Shown in pieces: positions 4,991-6,908 of a DNA stretch of 6,908 nt. This DNA comes from an uncultured bacterium (GTDB lineage: Bacteria; Patescibacteriota; Saccharimonadia; Saccharimonadales; Saccharimonadaceae): positions 1 to 6,908 of the forward strand of contig CALIMO010000015.1 in assembly GCA_938045655.1 (NCBI GenBank), read 5' to 3'. The notes below the pieces were generated by a model. The model was not told the DNA's origin and did no database searches. It saw only the letters and a list, made by a program, of their open reading frames with translations. Numbering within the stretch: the stretch's first letter is position 1; each line of letters opens with the position of its first letter. Both the position numbers and the translations under genes were made by a program.

Positions 4991-5149
4991 ACTTGCGTGG
5001 AGCGAGAGAACATTTCTAAAGTAGGAATCTGGCTAGTTTTGCCGAATTTTCAGTTTCGAAAATTGAGTTTAAAAATTAAACTTAGCTTTCGAAGCTGAAA
5101 ACTTCGAAAAAAATAATAGCCGGGCGGGCTTTAAACGCGGAGAAGATAA
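4991..5149 (+). ncRNA. Structured 5' leader of accessory unit 2 (candidate cis-regulatory RNA)
   Basis: About 159 nt lie between the predicted start and the ATG. A short hairpin CTTGC/GCGAG with loop GTGGA (4992-5006) opens the RNA, as a short hairpin does in leader 1, and the word GAACATT (5008-5014) follows it directly in both. Next come a possible small stem ATTTC/GGAAT (5012-5028), the 28-bp hairpin at 5043-5106, a 4-bp GC stem AGCC/GGCT (5118-5130), and a good SD, GGAG (5139-5142), 7 nt before the ATG. ATTGAGTTTAA (5062-5072), also present in leader 1, lies in the upper stem. I cannot assign it to a known RNA family. This entry also accounts for most of the gene-free stretch 4838-5149. 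Confidence 0.6.
5043..5106 (+). other. Long near-perfect RNA hairpin, leader 2
   Basis: Positions 5043-5061 pair with 5087-5106 (19 bp, one bulged C at 5102, one T-G pair). After an A-C mismatch (5062/5086), 5063-5071 pair with 5077-5085 (9 bp, two G-T pairs). The loop is AAAAT. That makes 28 bp in 64 nt. Two copies of TTCGAA lie opposite each other within the stem. No T-run follows, so it is not a terminator. Confidence 0.87.
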
Positions 5150-5557
5150 ATGACAAATAGTATTGCGTATGTAAAAGTGTATTTACTCAGAGCCATTTTC
5201 GAATCAAGAAAAATAAAAATTTTCGATCAGAATGATAAACTTGTCGATGAAACTGATAAAATTTTCTTGGCCTCAATAGACAATCATATCATACCTGTCT
5301 TTGCGGACAGCCGCAAAGAAATCGAAAATTTTATAAATGATAACAAAGACCGTATAAATGAGCTGGCAGAAAAAGGTCTCTACAATGATATTTTCAAAGA
5401 TATTAAACCAGAAAATCAGTTAATGGAGAAAGGTTTATATCTTCATCACAAACTGGATTCATCGATATTATCTAAGATCGATACAGTAAAAAATAATATT
5501 GATTCTATTGGTTATATACTTAGAATAATCAATAACAAATTCCTGCAGCGATATTAA
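5150..5557 (+). CDS. Unrecognised small protein, 135 residues
   Basis: I do not recognise this protein. ATG 5150 has GGAG 7 nt upstream, a convincing start, and the stop is TAA. It is rich in Lys, Asp, Asn, Ile and Leu, with no signal peptide, membrane helix or cysteine. Residues 1-50 alternate hydrophobic and polar (YVKVYLLRAIF, KIKIFDQ, IIPVFAD), suggesting a short beta-rich start. The rest is probably helical. The pentapeptide E-K-G-L-Y occurs twice (74-78 and 93-97), each preceded by hydrophobic/acidic residues, which could be a degenerate helical repeat. Its low GC resembles the host, unlike its neighbour, although it holds only one TTCGAA. It is alone in its transcription unit, behind a long structured leader. 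An accessory or defence-related role is a guess from context only. Confidence 0.8.
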   Translation: MTNSIAYVKVYLLRAIFESRKIKIFDQNDKLVDETDKIFLASIDNHIIPVFADSRKEIENFINDNKDRINELAEKGLYNDIFKDIKPENQLMEKGLYLHHKLDSSILSKIDTVKNNIDSIGYILRIINNKFLQRY

Positions 5558-5567
5558 CTTATTTTAG

Positions 5568-5593
5568 TTCCCACAAAATTGTGGGGATTTTTT
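5568..5593 (+). terminator. Terminator of accessory unit 2
   Basis: TTCCCACA (5568-5575), loop AAAT and TGTGGGGA (5580-5587) form an 8-bp stem followed by six T. Its T-run touches the stop codon of the convergent HIT gene (5594-5592). On the minus strand no T-run follows, so it works in one direction. Confidence 0.92.
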
Positions 5594-5993
5594 ATTTTTC
5601 GAAAGCAATTTTTTGTGCAATTTTCGTTAATTCTTCAGGAGTAGTTTCGGCGGGGTAGCCGTGGTGGAGCTGCAAAACATTTTTATCATAAAGTGGCACA
5701 AGGTGAATATGTGCGTGCGGCACGCCAAAACCTTCAACCACAACGCCCACACGAATCGGCTTCATTTCAGCTTGAATTTTCTGAGCAATTTTTTTAGTAA
5801 TTTGCCACAGATAATCATAATCACTTTGTTCTAAATCCCAAAGCAGATCAACTTGTTTTTTTGGAATAACCAAAACATGGCCGTTCGAAAGCGGCTCGAT
5901 GTCGAGCATTGCAAAAACTTTTTCATCTTCATAAACCTTATGGCAGGGGATTTCACCCTCAATAATTCGTGTGAAAATTGATTTTTCTTGCAT
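5592..5993 (-). CDS. HIT-family nucleotide hydrolase (HINT-like)
   Basis: This is a complete protein of 133 residues starting MQEKSIFTRIIEGEIPCHKVYED, the classic start of HINT-type histidine-triad proteins. IEPLSNGHVLVIPK follows at 32-45, and the catalytic triad H-A-H-I-H at 93-97 (then LVP) contains the nucleophilic histidine. Family members hydrolyse nucleoside phosphoramidates and other AMP-lysine or dinucleotide substrates in the cytoplasm; the natural substrate is often unknown. I chose ATG 5993 because it overlaps the zwf stop by one base (TAATG) and has GGAG 9 nt upstream. An in-frame ATG at 6008 would add five residues not expected in the family. It is the last gene of an operon with zwf and is probably translated by coupling. 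The TAA stop meets the terminator of the converging accessory unit. Confidence 0.93.
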   Translation of the reverse strand: MQEKSIFTRIIEGEIPCHKVYEDEKVFAMLDIEPLSNGHVLVIPKKQVDLLWDLEQSDYDYLWQITKKIAQKIQAEMKPIRVGVVVEGFGVPHAHIHLVPLYDKNVLQLHHGYPAETTPEELTKIAQKIAFEK

Positions 5994-6907
5994 TAAATTT
6001 CGCTCCAATCTGTTCCTTTTTTATAAAATCGCAAAGTTTCTTCGTTCGAATTTTGCCAAAAATCCAAAGCTGGTTGAAGAATTTCCCACGCACGCAAAAT
6101 TTCATCACTCTCAGCAAAAAATGCTTTTTCATTCCGAATCGCTTCAGCCAAAACTTTTTCATAAGCTTCGGCAGGCTGAGCATTTTCATCATAAGAAAAA
6201 CTCAAATTTCGAATTTCTGTGCGACGATTTAAACCTGGAATTTTCGTTGCAAGTTCGATTTTCACACTCGCCGAATCATCAAGCGAAATTTGAATTAAAT
6301 TGGCTTGATTTTCTTCAGTTTTGCGCAGATGAATACGAATTTCGCTGCGTTTTTCGCTCAAGTTTTTACCAGAAATTAGTTCGAAAGGCACATTTTTCCA
6401 ATTTTCATCTTTCGAAAATAGTCGAATTTTAGCAAAAGTTTCAACACAAGATTTTGGATTTTCAACTTCTTCACGATAAGTTTGATATTGACCACGAATT
6501 GCATTTTCTTCAGGATTTTGTAATTTTTCAATCTGTTCTAATACTTTAAAGCGAGCTTCAGGCAAATCGTTCCAGCTCTTTGGGAAATCCGCCAAAAATA
6601 ATGCCAAAATCTGAATTAAATGACTTTGAATAAAATCACGCAAAGCGCCACTTTGTTCATAAAAAGTACCGCGACCTTCAATTCCAATCTGTTCACTGGC
6701 AATAATTTGCACTTTCGAAATAGATTTTCCGTTCCAAATTTGCGAAAATAATGCGTTTTTGTGCCGCAAAATTAGTAAATTTTGTGCCATTTCTTTTGCT
6801 AAATAATGGTCGATTCGAAAAATCTGCTTTTCACTAAAAAATTCCGCCGTTCGAGAAATAAATTCTTGCGCCGATTTTAAATCAATTCCGAAAGGTTTTT
6901 CGAAAAG
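5993..6907 (-). CDS. zwf: Glucose-6-phosphate dehydrogenase, 3' part (5' end outside window)
   Basis: The frame is open from the right edge to TAA at 5995-5993, giving 304 residues; roughly the first third of the enzyme is missing. It oxidises glucose 6-phosphate to 6-phosphogluconolactone with NADP+, the entry to the oxidative pentose phosphate pathway. Conserved blocks, numbered from the first full codon at 6907, are E-K-P-F-G at 3-7, the substrate-binding signature R-I-D-H-Y-L-A-K-E at 31-39, GIEGRGTFYEQSGALRD at 75-91, and S-H-L at 95-97, whose His96 corresponds to the catalytic base. Two positions differ from the usual signature: A for G in DHYLGK and S for N before the catalytic His. 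Catalytic residues themselves are kept. An apparent start at 6790 is internal, because the signature lies before it. The C-terminus is typical of the family but slightly short. It lies upstream of, and overlaps, the HIT gene. Confidence 0.95.
   Translation of the reverse strand, partial: LFEKPFGIDLKSAQEFISRTAEFFSEKQIFRIDHYLAKEMAQNLLILRHKNALFSQIWNGKSISKVQIIASEQIGIEGRGTFYEQSGALRDFIQSHLIQILALFLADFPKSWNDLPEARFKVLEQIEKLQNPEENAIRGQYQTYREEVENPKSCVETFAKIRLFSKDENWKNVPFELISGKNLSEKRSEIRIHLRKTEENQANLIQISLDDSASVKIELATKIPGLNRRTEIRNLSFSYDENAQPAEAYEKVLAEAIRNEKAFFAESDEILRAWEILQPALDFWQNSNEETLRFYKKGTDWSEI
6003..6006 (-). promoter_or_regulatory. Shine-Dalgarno GGAG of the HIT gene
   Basis: GGAG within the last zwf codons lies 9 nt before ATG 5993. 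It supports that start over the ATG at 6008, which lies before the GGAG. Confidence 0.7.
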
Positions 6908-6908
6908 A

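Noticed and set aside
5118..5140. GC-rich stretch after the long hairpin of leader 2 as a guanidine, fluoride or twister-type motif
   Set aside because: Only short word resemblance; the required conserved positions and stems could not be matched.
5994..6008. Upstream ATG at 6008 for the HIT gene
   Set aside because: It has no SD and adds residues absent from the family. ATG 5993 has GGAG 9 nt before it and overlaps the zwf stop.
5971..6432. Open frames on the plus strand opposite zwf (153 and 84 aa), and minus-strand frames at 220-486 and 5959-6192
   Set aside because: They are shadows of real genes in other frames, with unusual composition (many Phe/Lys/His), no ribosome sites and no recognisable motifs.
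1..6908. CRISPR array or insertion sequence
   Set aside because: No regularly spaced direct repeats, transposase frame or terminal inverted repeats with target duplication were found by eye.

Overview
The window reads as a low-GC genome of a Candidate Phyla Radiation / Patescibacteria type, most likely Candidatus Saccharibacteria (TM7). This is an inference. It rests on a small two-helix T4SS-pilin-like protein of the kind common in that group, AT-rich intergenic DNA, promoters placed so close to start codons that the mRNAs should be leaderless, and a standard genetic code in every intact gene. Nothing here fixes the genus.

Layout. (1) Positions 1-873 (+) hold the 3' part of a transglutaminase-like protein whose start lies outside the window. 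(2) Positions 899-1060 (-) hold tRNA-Ser(GCU) with an encoded CCA, its promoter and its terminator. A divergent consensus promoter drives the T4SS-pilin-like gene at 1104-1571 (+), which ends at a strong hairpin terminator. (3) Positions 1625-3658 (-) hold an ABC transporter operon, a LolD/MacB-type ATPase followed by a MacB/FtsX-type permease. The permease frame is broken by one in-frame TGA at a conserved glycine site, and 64 recognisable C-terminal residues follow it. (4) Positions 3762-4214 (-) hold rlmH. (5) Positions 4268-5593 (+) are an accessory segment of two tandem single-gene units. Each has a TTGACT-17-TATAAT promoter, a roughly 160-195 nt structured leader with a very long near-perfect hairpin (25-28 bp), one small protein and a strong terminator. 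The first protein belongs to a phage-associated family and is about 49% GC, unlike its surroundings. The second is unrecognised. (6) Positions 5592-6907 (-) hold a HIT-family hydrolase coupled to the 3' two-thirds of zwf (glucose-6-phosphate dehydrogenase), which runs off the right edge.

How the parts relate. The minus-strand genes are ordinary core genes for transport, 23S rRNA modification, nucleotide hydrolysis and the pentose phosphate pathway. The two plus-strand units sit between rlmH and the HIT-zwf pair like phage 'morons', small self-contained transcription units. The two leaders share a layout and two short sequence words, so they may be a paired cis-regulatory RNA type. They are the best candidate for something undescribed here. 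A second genome-scale signal is the palindrome TTCGAA, counted by eye about 30 times in 6.9 kb, in all reading frames and between genes, but absent from the transglutaminase-like gene and from the phage-like unit.

All counts and pairings were made by eye. No database or folding program was run.
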